64,000 bases of DNA, taken from NCBI GenBank assembly GCA_006386115.1, contig VFIW01000027.1:124001-188000 (forward strand). The letters run 5' to 3'. A program made the position numbers and the translations under genes. This stretch comes from Globisporangium splendens (lineage: Eukaryota; Oomycota; Peronosporomycetes; Pythiales; Pythiaceae). Positions 10,910 to 21,711 of this stretch are shown one piece after another; the first letter of the stretch is position 1; every line of letters starts with the position of its first letter. The notes beneath the pieces are model-generated. The model searched no databases. It was not told where the DNA came from and saw only the letters and a program-made list of their open reading frames with translations.

Positions 10910-11482
10910 CTTTACAGCGGGAAGAGCTCTTTATCGACAGCGCTTTCGTTCTCACGTGAGCGATGGCGTGTCTTCCTCACCACCGCAGAACGACCCACCC
11001 TTCGGGCCAAACACTTTGTCCGGGTCAGGTTTGGAGGATCATAGACCCGGGCCTGACGAAACCCACCCGCTCGATGGTCACATAGGCAAGTACCGGTATG
11101 GAAAAAACCCGCAAACCCGCGCATCAGAACCACCCGTCCACTAGGAAAACAGGGGAGGGAATGAGCGGAGGGGGATCCCCCACAATACCCTGGAATAGCA
11201 GCTAGACAGAAAATTACGATTTGCTTGCAATATCAAATATAGCATGATATCAAAACTACAAAATCAGATACAGCGTACAGTTTGTCCCACTGACTAATTT
11301 ATACAGGTTGAACATGACTGAGGTTTCCCAGATCCGTCCGCTTCCTCCATCTTTTTTTCTTTCCTTTCCAGGAATGTGGTCTCCCGCGAACTTAACAGAG
11401 TGTGGAGACCCCTAATTAGGACTCGACAGACAACGACAGCGCGACAGGGTTTCTTCGCGCACATCAAGCATCACACGCGGAA
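10910..11482. promoter_or_regulatory. Divergent upstream region of QCR9 and the 11.5 kb gene
   Basis: There are 573 bases between head-to-head genes. It includes an imperfect inverted element GTCAGG...CCTGAC around 11025-11058 and an AT-rich stretch 11210-11300. No ORF is supported. A shared or back-to-back promoter is inferred from layout only. Confidence 0.4.
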
Positions 11483-12532
11483 ATGGCCACTCGCGCGCGA
11501 GCGGATCGGGGCCGAGACACCCCTCAGGACGGCGCGGCCGTCGCGGTCGCTGTCGAGAGCGGGACCTCCACGACGTTAGCAACTTTGGCAGCGTCGCCGC
11601 TGGCGAAGCACGTGAAGAGCGCTGTCGCAAAGCCGGCGTCACCAGCATGCACACCGAAGCCAGGTGCGACCGCCGTAGTCGCAGCGGTAGATACGAAAAC
11701 TGCCACGGAGGAGAAACCACCAGCATTAGAGATGTCGGAAGGGGTGACTGTATCGATATCGTCGAAGAAAACTGCAGCAGTGACAACAGTAGCGCCATCG
11801 CCATCGCCACGTGCGTTGCGATCAAAGTTGAAGGTTGTGATCCCCCCGGTGCCTCCGTTCCTCCATGAGGTCGACTTGAGAAACGAGCGCGAGCGGAAAG
11901 CGCGTCTGCATTTACACAGTGAAGAGGAGAAGGGGACGACAGGGGAAGAAGATAAAGAAGACGAAGATGCGGACTATCATACGCCAGAGAAACAGCAAAC
12001 GCAGTCGCAGAAACGGAAGTCGCGAAGCGCGCTGGACGAAGCGGACGATGAGCTGCTCTTCCGGGAGAGTGAATACCGCATGAGCCAGATCACGCCGCCG
12101 CCTTCCGAGCGCATGCTCGACCACAAGAACCCACCACAGCCGCCACGGAAGGCGAAGAAGCGACGACGGATCAATCGTCCGCTGAACCCGATTACAGGGA
12201 GAATGACTTTCACAGCGCTGTCTTTGCCGAGGCTATCGTCGGAGACAAGCAGCAGTGTGGTGTCGACGTCGTCGCCGCCTCGGTTCTTGGATACGCCTCC
12301 AGGATCCCCGCGATCCCCCATTGGACTGTCAGTGTTCCGCTCGCTCGCTGACGAGTTCGCAGCTGTCCAAGATACGCCTCCGCTTCGCACGCTGCGTGCA
12401 CCGCCGCGGATCACGCGAGCCGCACGGCAGTGCACGCCGCCGATCTCAAGCCGAACACGGGGTGCGATCCAGACGCCGACGTCCACGATGGTCTTGCGGT
12501 CTCGGCAGCTGAACCCGTCCAAGACACTGTGA
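11483..12532 (+). CDS. Disordered, Ser/Pro-rich basic protein of unknown function
   Basis: An intronless 349-aa frame has no recognisable fold. Low-complexity Ala/Ser/Thr/Pro sequence dominates. An E/D-rich patch lies near residues 150-170 (EEEKGTTGEEDKEDEDADYH), and a basic cluster RKAKKRRRINRPLNP looks like a nuclear localisation signal. Many S/T-P sites (DTPPGSPRSP, DTPPLRT, CTPPIS) are candidate sites for proline-directed kinases. The short VIPPVPPFLHEVDLRNERERKAR segment is the most protein-like part. A nuclear, phospho-regulated protein is a guess from composition only. Coding status rests on frame length and on GC-rich coding composition. Confidence 0.65.
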   Translation: MATRARADRGRDTPQDGAAVAVAVESGTSTTLATLAASPLAKHVKSAVAKPASPACTPKPGATAVVAAVDTKTATEEKPPALEMSEGVTVSISSKKTAAVTTVAPSPSPRALRSKLKVVIPPVPPFLHEVDLRNERERKARLHLHSEEEKGTTGEEDKEDEDADYHTPEKQQTQSQKRKSRSALDEADDELLFRESEYRMSQITPPPSERMLDHKNPPQPPRKAKKRRRINRPLNPITGRMTFTALSLPRLSSETSSSVVSTSSPPRFLDTPPGSPRSPIGLSVFRSLADEFAAVQDTPPLRTLRAPPRITRAARQCTPPISSRTRGAIQTPTSTMVLRSRQLNPSKTL

Positions 12533-12571
12533 GAAAGCTGCCGATTGTTGTATTTAGAGAATTGCGAGAGA

Positions 12572-12902
12572 ATGCCGACGGAAGCAGACGAAGAGGGGAG
12601 TGATGCCTGGGTTCAAGAGAGGATGAGGGAAGCCATTAGAGCGTCCGCCTACGCCAAGGTGACGGAGATCGCGCCGATGGAATACGTGGAGCTGAGCATG
12701 ACCAACATGTTGGTTTTTGTATGACGAAGTGATCATTTTCCCGCGTTCCCCCCCTTTGTCAGGGAGGTCTGTATTGCCAGGGCGTCGATGCATTGTTTAA
12801 GTTATTTGTTGTTTAAGTATTCATAAATGTTCTTATACTCAGGGTGTCTGCATTTTTGAAAAGTGGGTGTTTCTCGAGAACCCCGGGACAAATAGTGGGT
12901 AA
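12572..12902 (+). CDS. Possible two-exon microprotein (66 aa)
   Basis: The ATG at 12572 opens MPTEADEEGSDAWVQERMRE and continues to TEIAPMEYVELSMTNML. A GT donor follows at 12713. Joining to the acceptor at 12841-12842 keeps the frame and adds GVCIFEKWVFLENPG before a stop at 12900-12902. The 130-base intron is ordinary for this window. No family is recognised. Without splicing the frame closes after 50 aa. It sits between a disordered-protein gene and RPC9 and could be part of a 5' leader of RPC9 instead. Confidence 0.35.
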
Positions 12903-12966
12903 AACGGTTTGCCCCATCTCTGGAGGTTGCGCCATTCATTCATTCTTCCAAGAGGCAAAGGCGACG

Positions 12967-13395
12967 ATGAAGGTGCTGATGATCAACGAAGGCGCGCTGA
13001 GCGACTACGAGGTGTTCGAGCTCATGAAGGAGCGCAAGGACAGCCGCCTGCACAAGTCGGCCAACGTGGCGTACGCCGAGCGCAACTGGATGGACCACAA
13101 GGTGCTCAAGTTCCTCTCTCAGACCCACTCCAAGTGCTCGCAGCTGGACGCCGAGAAGATCAAGCACTTCCTGCGCGAGATCGAGAAGGCAGCGATCCAT
13201 CTCACGCCCGCCGAGAAGCTGCAGTTCATCAACCACGTCCCCGTGGAGCTTGTCGACGTGCACCTGATCGTTGAGGACTGCGCCGGCCGCTTTTCCGAGA
13301 CGCAGATCGAGGAGCTCATCCAGATTGTGGAGCAGACGCTCGCCGCCAAGCAGGACGAAGGAGACGCCACCAACACGGACGAGAGCGCCGAGTAA
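12967..13395 (+). CDS. RPC9: RNA polymerase III subunit RPC9 (CRCP/Rpb4-like)
   Basis: An intronless 142-aa protein starts MKVLMINEGALSDYEVFELM. The family hallmarks are visible: the opening LS-DYEVFELM block, a HKVLKFLSQT segment, and the C-terminal HRDC-like half LTPAEKLQFINHVPVELVDV followed by FSETQIEELIQIVEQTL. RPC9 pairs with RPC8 to form the stalk of RNA polymerase III, which transcribes tRNA and 5S genes. The start was chosen at this ATG because homologues begin only a few residues before the same block. The frame stays open upstream to 12844 without similarity. Confidence 0.9.
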   Translation: MKVLMINEGALSDYEVFELMKERKDSRLHKSANVAYAERNWMDHKVLKFLSQTHSKCSQLDAEKIKHFLREIEKAAIHLTPAEKLQFINHVPVELVDVHLIVEDCAGRFSETQIEELIQIVEQTLAAKQDEGDATNTDESAE

Positions 13396-13684
13396 GCGCC
13401 GATGATCTGCGTTAGATAGATAGAGATATAGGCGGCAGTGGCTCAAGCAATAAGCAAAAAAGTCCATGTATATTTAACAACGGTGAGCATGATGGCTTCA
13501 TTTAATTGCGTTGTTGCATTGTGCGACGACGGAAAGGCAATGATGAAAATGCGCTAACTGGAAAAGCAGCATTACGTTTATTGTATGTAGCTTTTACGAC
13601 CATGTACCGTTCGCTTCACTAAGAGGAACAAGAAGAAAAAAAAGATGAACCCTCCCCGATGCCCAGAAACTAGTCGCTACGCAC

Positions 13685-15536
13685 TTACGCGTTGCTGCTT
13701 CTTGCCGTTTGCACCGCCGATCGCGCTTCCGGGAACATACCCACGTACTCTTGCGACGACAGGTATCGCACGCTAATCTGTCGCTGGTTAAACCATCGCC
13801 CGTGCATGATCTTGGCCGCGTCGACGGAGCTCCTCACACTGTCAAAGAGAACGTACACCAGTCCGCCTTGCTTGTCTTTTTCCACATAGCTGTGGAGCAC
13901 GTTGCCATAAGAGCTGCACTCCTCTTCGACGTCCTGCTTGATCTCGACGTGCCAGTCCGGGTCACCCGATCGCTGCTCCTCGGCGACATCGAACATGTTC
14001 TTGATCACGAAGCAGAAAGATTCGCTGCCTTCGATCTCGACTGACGCCAAGGCAGCCGCGCGTTCAGCGTGTTGAATGGCAGCTGGGTTCACTGCTGCTG
14101 GCGCCTGGAGTGGAGCATTCGCGGCCGGGAAGCCTGCTCCAGCAATGGGCATTGCTGTAGGAAAAAGCTGCTTTCCACCCGCCAATTTCGCCATTAGTGC
14201 GGTTCTGGACTGAGAGTTCATGCTCAAACCTGTGCCTTCGTCGTCTTCTAATTTCCACGACCCTGCTCCACTGGAATGGTGGTGGTCCCCACCACCTCCA
14301 CCGCCGCCGCTGTGATCACTGACAGTGCCTAGTTTCAAGTAGTTGCCAGCGAGTTCAAGCCCATTGCCCTTTGACAGTGCGAAGTTGGCTTCCTCGGGTG
14401 CACTGAACTGAATGAATCCAAAGCCTTTGGATCGCCCCATTTCATCGCGATTGATGTTCACCGACACGACTTCGCCAAACGACTGGAAGACACAGCGCAG
14501 GTCGTCTTCAGTAATGTTCGTGTGCAGGTTTCCGCAATAAATACGCGCAGCAGCGGACAGCGAAGCTCCAGTCAAGCCGCCAGCGAACCCTAAGCCGCCA
14601 CCAAAAGCTCCACTCAGCGGACCAGTAGTCGCCGCCGCAGCGTTGTTCATGACCGAGTCCTTTTTCGCGGCAAAGTTCTTTTCAGCCTCGGACGCCTTGA
14701 TCATGATCGGGAACACTTGGAAATCTGGAATTTGACCGTTTAGTATCAGCACCTTTGGCACATCCTCCAAATTCGACATTTCCACGTACGCAAAGCCCTT
14801 GGATCGGTTCGTGAACTTGTCGCGGATCAAAAGCACATGCTCGACTTTGCCAAGCTTGCCAAAGAACTTTTCCAGATCCCGTTCACGCACTTTTTGCGTC
14901 AATTGGCCTACAAACACAGTACGGTGATCGCGTGTGAGTTCCATCAGCTCGCGCTGCTTTGCGCGCTCGGCTCGCTCCGCTGAAGTGCTTCGTGCGCGTG
15001 GCTCGGAACGTTTCTCGCCCGAGCGACTTCTACTTCGTCTCTTGCGATCACGGCTACGGCTTCTACGGGAGCGCCTCGATCCTCGTCGATTCGATGAGCG
15101 CGATCTCGAGCGTGAGTGGCGTGATGAGCGACGACGTGTCGAGCGCGAGCGGGATCTGCGACGATCTCTGTCGCGGCCACTGCGGCGCGAACGCCTCGAA
15201 GATCGCGATCTGCTGCGTGACGCAGGCGAGCGCGAGCGGTTCTTCTTTCTTCGCGACGAACGTCCGTGCTCATCTCCATCGTCCTTGCCATCCTGTTTCT
15301 TCTTGCTACCGTCGTTCGGGGACGCAGGCTCGCCGTTTGCAGATGTTAGGTCGCCATTGGCTTTCTTTTCCTGCAATGCAATCCGATATGATTTGCATTA
15401 GTTGCCATTAAGAAAAAAAGAAGTAATGTGGCATGTACACGTGTGCATATAGACGCACAGAGAGTGGAGTGGAGCGTACCATGTTGGCGGCCGTGATGCC
15501 GGCCTCCAGGAGCGAGTCGATATCTTCGTCCGCCAT
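13685..15536 (-). CDS. RBM39: SR-type splicing factor RBM39/CAPER-like
   Basis: Exons are 15536-15480 (19 codons, MADEDIDSLLEAGITAANM) and 15370-13685, giving 580 aa. Domain order is a Lys/Asp-rich start, an RS domain of alternating Arg-Ser at about 57-140, and RRM1 at about 168-245 (RTVFVGQLTQKV; KGFAYVEM). RRM2 lies at about 295-370 (ARIYCGNLHTNI; KGFGFIQF). A Gly/His linker follows, and the C-terminal third RRM has the U2AF-homology form (GLVYVLFDSV; GRWFNQRQISVRY). This arrangement is that of RBM39/CAPER, a nuclear splicing cofactor related to U2AF65. The first exon is short but phase 0 and begins with an acidic helix. Confidence 0.93.
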
Positions 15537-15969
15537 TCTCGTTGGTGTGGGGGGAAAGCGATGCGCACAGGCAGGCAACAAACAGGCGGAAATTGCTTTT
15601 TGGAGCTGTGTTGCTGAAATGAATCGCGAACTACAATTCAACCCGACTGATAATGAATTGCGACACTCAATTAAAAAACGTCCTTTTCGAAATGCAGTCA
15701 AACCAACGTTGGTTTGACTGCTCTTCATCTGTTCGTGCGCGACACCACAGTGTCAGTCAAACACTCCAGATGAAGTAATCAAACAACACTAAATACATAT
15801 TCAAGAGTAGATGTGTGCTTGGATAAATCATAAACAACTACACTTTATTGAATTGATAAAAACGTCTTCTTGCTATGTCATTTGTCGAGTCTTTGCTGCT
15901 CCAGACCAAAAAATCATGCAATTGCGGAATTCAACAACACAAAGAACCACGACAGGGAGGAGAGAACAC
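15537..15969. promoter_or_regulatory. Bidirectional promoter region between RBM39-like and UNC-45 genes
   Basis: There are 433 bases between head-to-head genes. The centre holds a perfect 26-base palindrome at 15695-15720 (arm CAGTCAAACCAAC and its reverse complement). A further partial half site (CAGTCAAAC) lies at 15752-15760. A symmetric dimer-binding site serving both genes is inferred, not shown. Confidence 0.5.
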
Positions 15970-18900
15970 ATGGAGCAGTTCCGCACCGAGGGCAACGCGC
16001 TGTTCAGCGCCAAGCAGTACGCGCAGGCGATCGACAAGTACACGGAGGGCCTCGCGCTGAAGCCGTCGTTCAATGCGCGCAGAGACGAGGTGGACGCGCA
16101 GCGCGTGCTGCTCTGGAACAACCGCGCCATGTGTCATCTGCAGCTGAACCAATTTGACGCCGCGGCGGCTGACTGCTCCGCGGCGCTAGAGAAGGACCCG
16201 AAGAACGAAAAGGCGCGGTACCGACGCGCGCAGGCGTACGTGGGTCTCGGCAACTTTGTGCAGGCGTTCACAGACATTCGCCTCGTGCTGCAGCTGAACC
16301 CATCCAACAAGCAAGCGATCGCGCTCGCGCGAAAAATCAAAGACACTGTACAGGACGACGTCCACGGGCTTCAGAAGGCGCTGGAAACGATCGCGAATGG
16401 TACGGAGAACGGCGCGAATGAGCTCAAGGAGCAGCTGCCGAGAACGGAAGAAGCACTCAAGTTCCTCGAGATGAAATGCTTTTCGGATCTTGCGAGTCTG
16501 CCACGCGAATTGGAGAACAAAGGGGGTCTTGTTATACTCTGGCGTGTGGTGAAAGTGCTGCTGGAGCTGCACGACTCGACTAGAGACGATGAAGGTGCAC
16601 AGAATGCCGCGCTATCCGTGTTAACGCATGTCGTTGGTCTCCTTGCGGTTGTAGCATCGTCGTCGATGGACCTGGCAGCAACCGTGTACCAACGCAGTGG
16701 CCCTTCGAATTTCCACAGCCTTATCGAGCTACTTCATGCTCAAGTCGCGCAGGAATACGCCAGCGAGAATGCTCCAGCACGTTCGATGATGCCGCTTGCT
16801 GGTCGAAAATCGATTGTGAAGCTGTGCGCGTTCCTCTTCAAGCACTTGATGCTGGCTACTGACGACGACCAAGAGATCCGACGAGTGTTGAGTGGCATTT
16901 TTGACGGTCTCCGGAGTCGGGAGCTGGAACTGCAGATCAGTGGACTCGATGGGTTGCTTCACTTCATCTCGACGGCCGCCACAGCGACAGTCTCGAAGGA
17001 AAGTGAGAGTGCTCTTAAGCAGAAGACCTTGCACTTTGCAAACCTTGCCCAAGAGATGGGTATTTTCTCGCTATTCCACACAAAGGCTGCGAATGCGTTG
17101 CACATGGATGCAACATCTTCATTGGCGTCCAAGGAGATCCTGCTCAGTCGACTTCCTCTTGTGTTTACCCAGTGTCTATCTCAGTTTGAAGGCAATGACG
17201 CGCTGCTGAAGAAGCTGGTGCGCGATTATTGTGTGTCTCCAGTCCTGGTGGCAAGCCCAAAAGACCGTCACCAATTGGAGCTCGCATCTGCTTCGTGCTT
17301 GCTGCTGTCTGCGCTGTTTTTATCGAACTCAAAGCTCGCGCTCTGGGCCGTGCAGCAAACGGGGAACGATGGCACGGTGTTTCTCTCCCGGATCCACGAT
17401 TTCCTTGCTGCGTCCAAGACGTTCGATGACAAAAGAGAGCGCACTCGCCAATTCCAAGAGATTTGGGTCGACTGTGTGGCGAGTGTGTGTGGTGTTGAGA
17501 ACGGAACTTCATGCGTCCCTCCTGCATTGCGTGTCGAGATTTTCAAAATGCTTCAAGCTGCGATGGATGACGAAGATTTGGTGCTGAAGGCGAGTGCTCT
17601 GAGTATTCAAGTGAAGATCGCCATTGTTGAAAAGACGTTGGAGCTCGAAACCATCGACGGACAGCTTTTGATGGACAATATCTTTGACGTCCTGGAGCGA
17701 GCGCATGCGTTTGAGACCAAAACTGTCGAGCGCCAAATGTTTTGGAGTGGCGCATCTCCGAAAGAACGAGGCATTGAAGCGTTGTCGTACATGATCACGA
17801 TGACATCAGTGAAAGATGCGTTTGTGAAGCGTCCAGATGCTGTCACGAGCGTTTTCAAAGTGGATTTCCCAGCGTCAAAGTCTGCTTCGAGCGACCATCA
17901 TGCCCATGTTGGCTATCGCTCGAATGTCTACTACGGTATTGGTTACATTCTTCACCACGTGCTCACCTCAGAGTCTGCCCTCAAGAAAAAGCAAATGGAC
18001 GGCATGGAAATGACCGCTGAACAGTACGAAGAGCTGCAAAAGGCACTGAAGCAAAAGTCTGCGCTCGAAGACGGCGACTCGCCGGAAAAGGTTCATGCTC
18101 GCGTGAAGAAGCTTGCCACATCGAGAGATGTGTTGACGACGTTGGTGCAATTGCTCAAGTATTCGACGACAAAATCGCAAAATGTGGTTGAAATGGCGGT
18201 GTTGAGTGCATTGCATGCCGCAGAAGTGGCTGAAATTCGTGGCAACCTGGTCCAAAGTGGTGTCTTCCAGTCGTTGATCCCGCTTTCGCTGCATTCCAAT
18301 GCGTTGACATCAGCGAAAGGCAAGAAACCGCTCGCAAAGCAGACACATGGCACGAAGATTTCCAACTCGGCTGGCCAAGCGGTTGCAAAGATTTTGATCA
18401 GTACGAACCCAAACTTGGTTTCATCCTCTGCACTTTTCTCCTCAATCCGCCCGCTGCTTGACTTGTGCAAGGGCGACACTCAGCTGCTCCAGTTTGAAGC
18501 TTTGATGGCGCTCACCAACATCGCGAGTGTATCGGATGAGACGAAGAACCGCATTGTCACTGAGCCACAAGGACTGGCGACGCTGCAGTACCTTCAGTTT
18601 TCGGAACATGAATTGGTGCGCCGTGCAGCGACAGAAGCGGTGTGCAATCTGCTTCCAAACGAAGAAGTCATTGAAAAAGTGTTCATGAACGAAGAGAAAC
18701 TTCGTTTGTGGCTTGCGTTTGCGTCCGTTGACGAGGAGGCTGAAGATTTTGAAACAGCGCGTGCAGCTGGTGGCGCATTGGCGATGGTATCCCAGGTACC
18801 TCAAGTAAGTTGGCTCCTCATGAAGCATGGCGGGTTGAAGGCGTTCACCCGCGTTATTGAAGAGTCCAAGCATGACGAATCACTGCACCGTGCGTTTTTC

Positions 18901-19119
18901 GCAATGGAAAACATGTTTGAAGCACTGAATAGCCTCACCAGCGACGACGATGCCGAAAAGGTTCAGGAAAAGCAAGAGTTCATGGAGGAAATCAAGCTCC
19001 ACCGTGCTGCACTGACCAAGAGACTGAAAGAGCTGCTGCCGAAGAGCGGATCTCCTTCGACTCCAGTGAACGACGCCGCGCAGTCCTTGCTTGGATCGCT
19101 GCTCAAGCTCTCGAAGTGA
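15970..19119 (+). CDS. UNC45: UNC-45-like myosin chaperone (TPR-ARM-UCS)
   Basis: An intronless frame of 1049 aa begins MEQFRTEGNALFSAKQYAQA, the first helix of an N-terminal TPR domain. Three TPRs cover about residues 1-120 (WNNRAMCHLQLNQFDAAAAD; RYRRAQAYVGLGNFVQA). The rest is alpha-solenoid of armadillo type, including QFEALMALTNIASVSD and HELVRRAATEAVCNL, which matches the UCS end of UNC-45. The family folds myosin heads and recruits Hsp90 through the TPR. The length is close to animal UNC-45 (about 930-950 aa) but somewhat longer. The upstream in-frame ATG at 15811 was rejected because the TPR starts here. Confidence 0.88.
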   Translation: MEQFRTEGNALFSAKQYAQAIDKYTEGLALKPSFNARRDEVDAQRVLLWNNRAMCHLQLNQFDAAAADCSAALEKDPKNEKARYRRAQAYVGLGNFVQAFTDIRLVLQLNPSNKQAIALARKIKDTVQDDVHGLQKALETIANGTENGANELKEQLPRTEEALKFLEMKCFSDLASLPRELENKGGLVILWRVVKVLLELHDSTRDDEGAQNAALSVLTHVVGLLAVVASSSMDLAATVYQRSGPSNFHSLIELLHAQVAQEYASENAPARSMMPLAGRKSIVKLCAFLFKHLMLATDDDQEIRRVLSGIFDGLRSRELELQISGLDGLLHFISTAATATVSKESESALKQKTLHFANLAQEMGIFSLFHTKAANALHMDATSSLASKEILLSRLPLVFTQCLSQFEGNDALLKKLVRDYCVSPVLVASPKDRHQLELASASCLLLSALFLSNSKLALWAVQQTGNDGTVFLSRIHDFLAASKTFDDKRERTRQFQEIWVDCVASVCGVENGTSCVPPALRVEIFKMLQAAMDDEDLVLKASALSIQVKIAIVEKTLELETIDGQLLMDNIFDVLERAHAFETKTVERQMFWSGASPKERGIEALSYMITMTSVKDAFVKRPDAVTSVFKVDFPASKSASSDHHAHVGYRSNVYYGIGYILHHVLTSESALKKKQMDGMEMTAEQYEELQKALKQKSALEDGDSPEKVHARVKKLATSRDVLTTLVQLLKYSTTKSQNVVEMAVLSALHAAEVAEIRGNLVQSGVFQSLIPLSLHSNALTSAKGKKPLAKQTHGTKISNSAGQAVAKILISTNPNLVSSSALFSSIRPLLDLCKGDTQLLQFEALMALTNIASVSDETKNRIVTEPQGLATLQYLQFSEHELVRRAATEAVCNLLPNEEVIEKVFMNEEKLRLWLAFASVDEEAEDFETARAAGGALAMVSQVPQVSWLLMKHGGLKAFTRVIEESKHDESLHRAFFAMENMFEALNSLTSDDDAEKVQEKQEFMEEIKLHRAALTKRLKELLPKSGSPSTPVNDAAQSLLGSLLKLSK

Positions 19120-19485
19120 GTATGCCATTCCATTTTGTAGCATTGTCGTCATTCACTAGTGTTATACTTCAATGCGATTGACATTTTGTTGTCTCCAAGT
19201 AAACCAAAACTTTCAACAAGATGCAAAGAGATGCCACCTCGGTCGAGTCCATTTTGCAAATGGTCTTGTTTGTGTGTCCTTTCGGGTGCCAGATCTTGAC
19301 TTTTTACGGATATCGAAAAAAGAACGCGTAATTACGCTGTCCACACCGTAAAAAAGAACCAGTTATTTGCATCCAAAACACGAAAGGCGCAAAAACAAAA
19401 AAAGAAGCGCTAAAAGCGCGCGATTTAGTGCGTTTTTCCAGGAGCCCATTGTTCCGAGAGTGCGGTGGTGCATAACGAAGCAAGG
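19120..19485. other. Spacer between UNC-45 and UBC9
   Basis: There are 366 bases between two plus-strand genes. It is AT-rich with A runs near 19350-19400. It should hold the UNC-45 3' end and the UBC9 promoter. No gene was seen. Confidence 0.5.
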
Positions 19486-19968
19486 ATGAGCGACGACTCG
19501 ATCGCCGTGCAACGCCTGCGCCAGGAGCGCAAGAACTGGCGGCGCGACCACCCGGCGGGCTTCTGGGCGCGCCCTGTGACCAGCGACGACGGCTCGCTGA
19601 ACCTCATGACGTGGCAGGCGGGCATCCCCGGCAAAGCCGGCACGGACTGGGAGGGCGGTGTGTACAAGATGTCGCTCACGTTCTCGGAGGACTACCCGAG
19701 CAAGCCGCCGCTCGTCAAGTTCGTGCCGCCGCTCTACCACCCGAACGTGTACCCATCGGGCACGGTGTGCCTGAGCATCCTGAACGAAGACAAGGACTGG
19801 AAGCCGAGCGTGACGATCAAGCAGATCCTCAAGGGCGTCCAGGATTTATTAGACGCACCCAACATGGGCGACCCCGCGCAGCGCGAGCCGTACATGGACC
19901 TGAAGAACGACCCCGAGTTATATAAGCGCAAGGTGCGCCAATTGGCGCTCAAGAACCGAGAGGCATAA
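19486..19968 (+). CDS. UBC9: SUMO-conjugating enzyme E2 (UBC9)
   Basis: An intronless 160-aa E2 begins [20 protein letters not shown]. The UBC fold is complete. Catalytic Cys95 sits in [17 protein letters not shown], and the family-specific insertion follows as [15 protein letters not shown], ending in QREPYMDL and a basic helix. The opening [20 protein letters not shown] is diagnostic for UBC9 rather than ubiquitin E2s. It transfers SUMO to Lys in consensus sites in nuclear and other substrates. Length matches human UBC9 (158 aa). Confidence 0.96.
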   Translation: MSDDSIAVQRLRQERKNWRRDHPAGFWARPVTSDDGSLNLMTWQAGIPGKAGTDWEGGVYKMSLTFSEDYPSKPPLVKFVPPLYHPNVYPSGTVCLSILNEDKDWKPSVTIKQILKGVQDLLDAPNMGDPAQREPYMDLKNDPELYKRKVRQLALKNREA

Positions 19969-20368
19969 TAAACCGAAGTGATAGACAGCGGAAAACAAGC
20001 AGCGTCGAGAAAGAGGGAAAGCGGCGTCCTGGCAGGCACGACTCGCTACCGAACTTGGACCACAGGCTTTGAAGAAGTTGAGGGCGACAACAGTTGGTTG
20101 CATAGTTAAGTTGGCGGCATTTCCAATCGAGGAGTGTCTGGAGAATGGCGACGCGGCTCCCTCCGGACTCGCTAATAAAGAGATCTCGACATGCAAATGC
20201 GAACGTTGGAGAGCTGCATATTGGCTAAAAGTTGCCTTTTGGTGTCTTTTTTTTTTATATTCTTGTTTCATGGCGTCTACTGCTGAGGTAAACGACAAGA
20301 AACACGTCCCGCCATCCACTTTGTATCTTTACCTCAGCAGGCGCTGGGGCAATCTACTGCTCGGCGGC
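19969..20368. other. Convergent intergenic region UBC9 / proteasome beta6
   Basis: There are 400 bases between 3' ends. It contains a T run at 20250-20259. Short frames here show no family similarity. Confidence 0.5.
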
Positions 20369-21282
20369 TTAGTCCTTTTTCAGCTGGAACACTTCCTTCG
20401 CAATGCCCGCAGCAGTGATCGTGAAGATTTCCACGCTGTCGCCTGTGTAAATATCTCTCTGTAATGGGTTTCACACGAACAAAAAAGCATGCGTGAGCGA
20501 TAAAGACTCGACAAACAGTACGAAAAAAAAGAACACAATCTTGGTGCGTACCTCTCCAGCGGTGACGAATGCGTCCTTCATGATTTCCTTCGTCTGATAG
20601 CATTATAGCAGCCACAAACGATCCACGTCAGTTCAGCATCGCATAATTCCAAGTAAGAATGCACATAACATACCTCTTGAATGGTAAACTCCTTCTTTGG
20701 GTCCGTTCGGGAATTGTGTTCGACGAGGTTGTCCAGAAGCGGGATCATCAACTGCTGGCCGGATCCCTGAGCCGTGCGCGTGACGCGATCGTACGAGCCG
20801 ATGGCGTCGTACGAGTAGATCGCGCCCTTGCCTTCTTCGTCGAGACCACACAGGATACAGAACGCATAGTACGGGAAGAAGCGGCGCGAGTAGAGCGTGT
20901 TCATCAGCAGCTGCGCCATGTTGGTCGTCGATGGCGCGACGCCGTTGTCGTGCTCGTACATTTGCGCGCGGATCTTCAACACGCCGCGCAATTGGATCAC
21001 GTCGTTGTGCGAACCAGGTGACGCCATGAGCGTCGTGGGCGTCAGCTCGTGGATCTTGGACTCGTCGCGACTGAGGATGCTGTAGCCGGTGCTAAGACGC
21101 GTGTCCGCGGCCACGACGACAAAGTCCTTGCCAGCGATGGCGAGCGCAGTGCCGCCGTTGAAATCATACGGCTGCCAGTTCGCGTGCTCGTGCGCAGCCG
21201 CCTGCGCTGGCTCCGCCATGTTCAGACGCATGGAGCCCTCCGTGGTCCAGGCCACGGCCTCTGGTTTGTTGCTGCGCATCAT
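20369..21282 (-). CDS. PSMB1: 20S proteasome subunit beta type-1 (beta6)
   Basis: Exons are 21282-20674, 20593-20552 and 20458-20369, giving 246 aa. The Ntn-hydrolase fold starts at [20 protein letters not shown] and continues with [20 protein letters not shown]. Later come the beta-type segments [20 protein letters not shown] and [10 protein letters not shown], then the C-terminal [16 protein letters not shown]. The residue before GGT is Asn, not a catalytic Thr after a propeptide, as expected for the inactive beta6. The start at [14 protein letters not shown] leaves a normal-length N-terminal extension. The frame stays open further upstream without similarity. Confidence 0.93.
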
Positions 21283-21711
21283 CTTTGGGACGGGAGTGAC
21301 GGGGACGCGCGAGTGGACGGAGCTTCGGAGGAATTGCGTGCTGCTGCTTCCTACGACGCGAAGATTTCTTTTCTCTTGATGGAAGGGGGGAGGGGGACAA
21401 AGGATATCGAGGAGATCCAACTTCGGATTAGTGACTTTGAGCAAAGATATAGTGACGTACTGGCTTTAGTGACCTATTTCACTTTAGTGCTATTTCAAAC
21501 AATAGTGACCAAAGTGTCCATGAGTGTCCACCTGAGGACCAGTCTTGTCTTCGTCAGGAGGACAACTTTTTTGCTCGCAGAATGGAACCGATTCAACAGT
21601 TTGGTGAGCGCATTTCTGCTGCATTCACGTTCGTTCTGCTCATTTAAATATGCCATTTTTCGTTTAGTTGTCATCACTACGACACGAGTTTGCACGTAGA
21701 AGGCAACAAAA

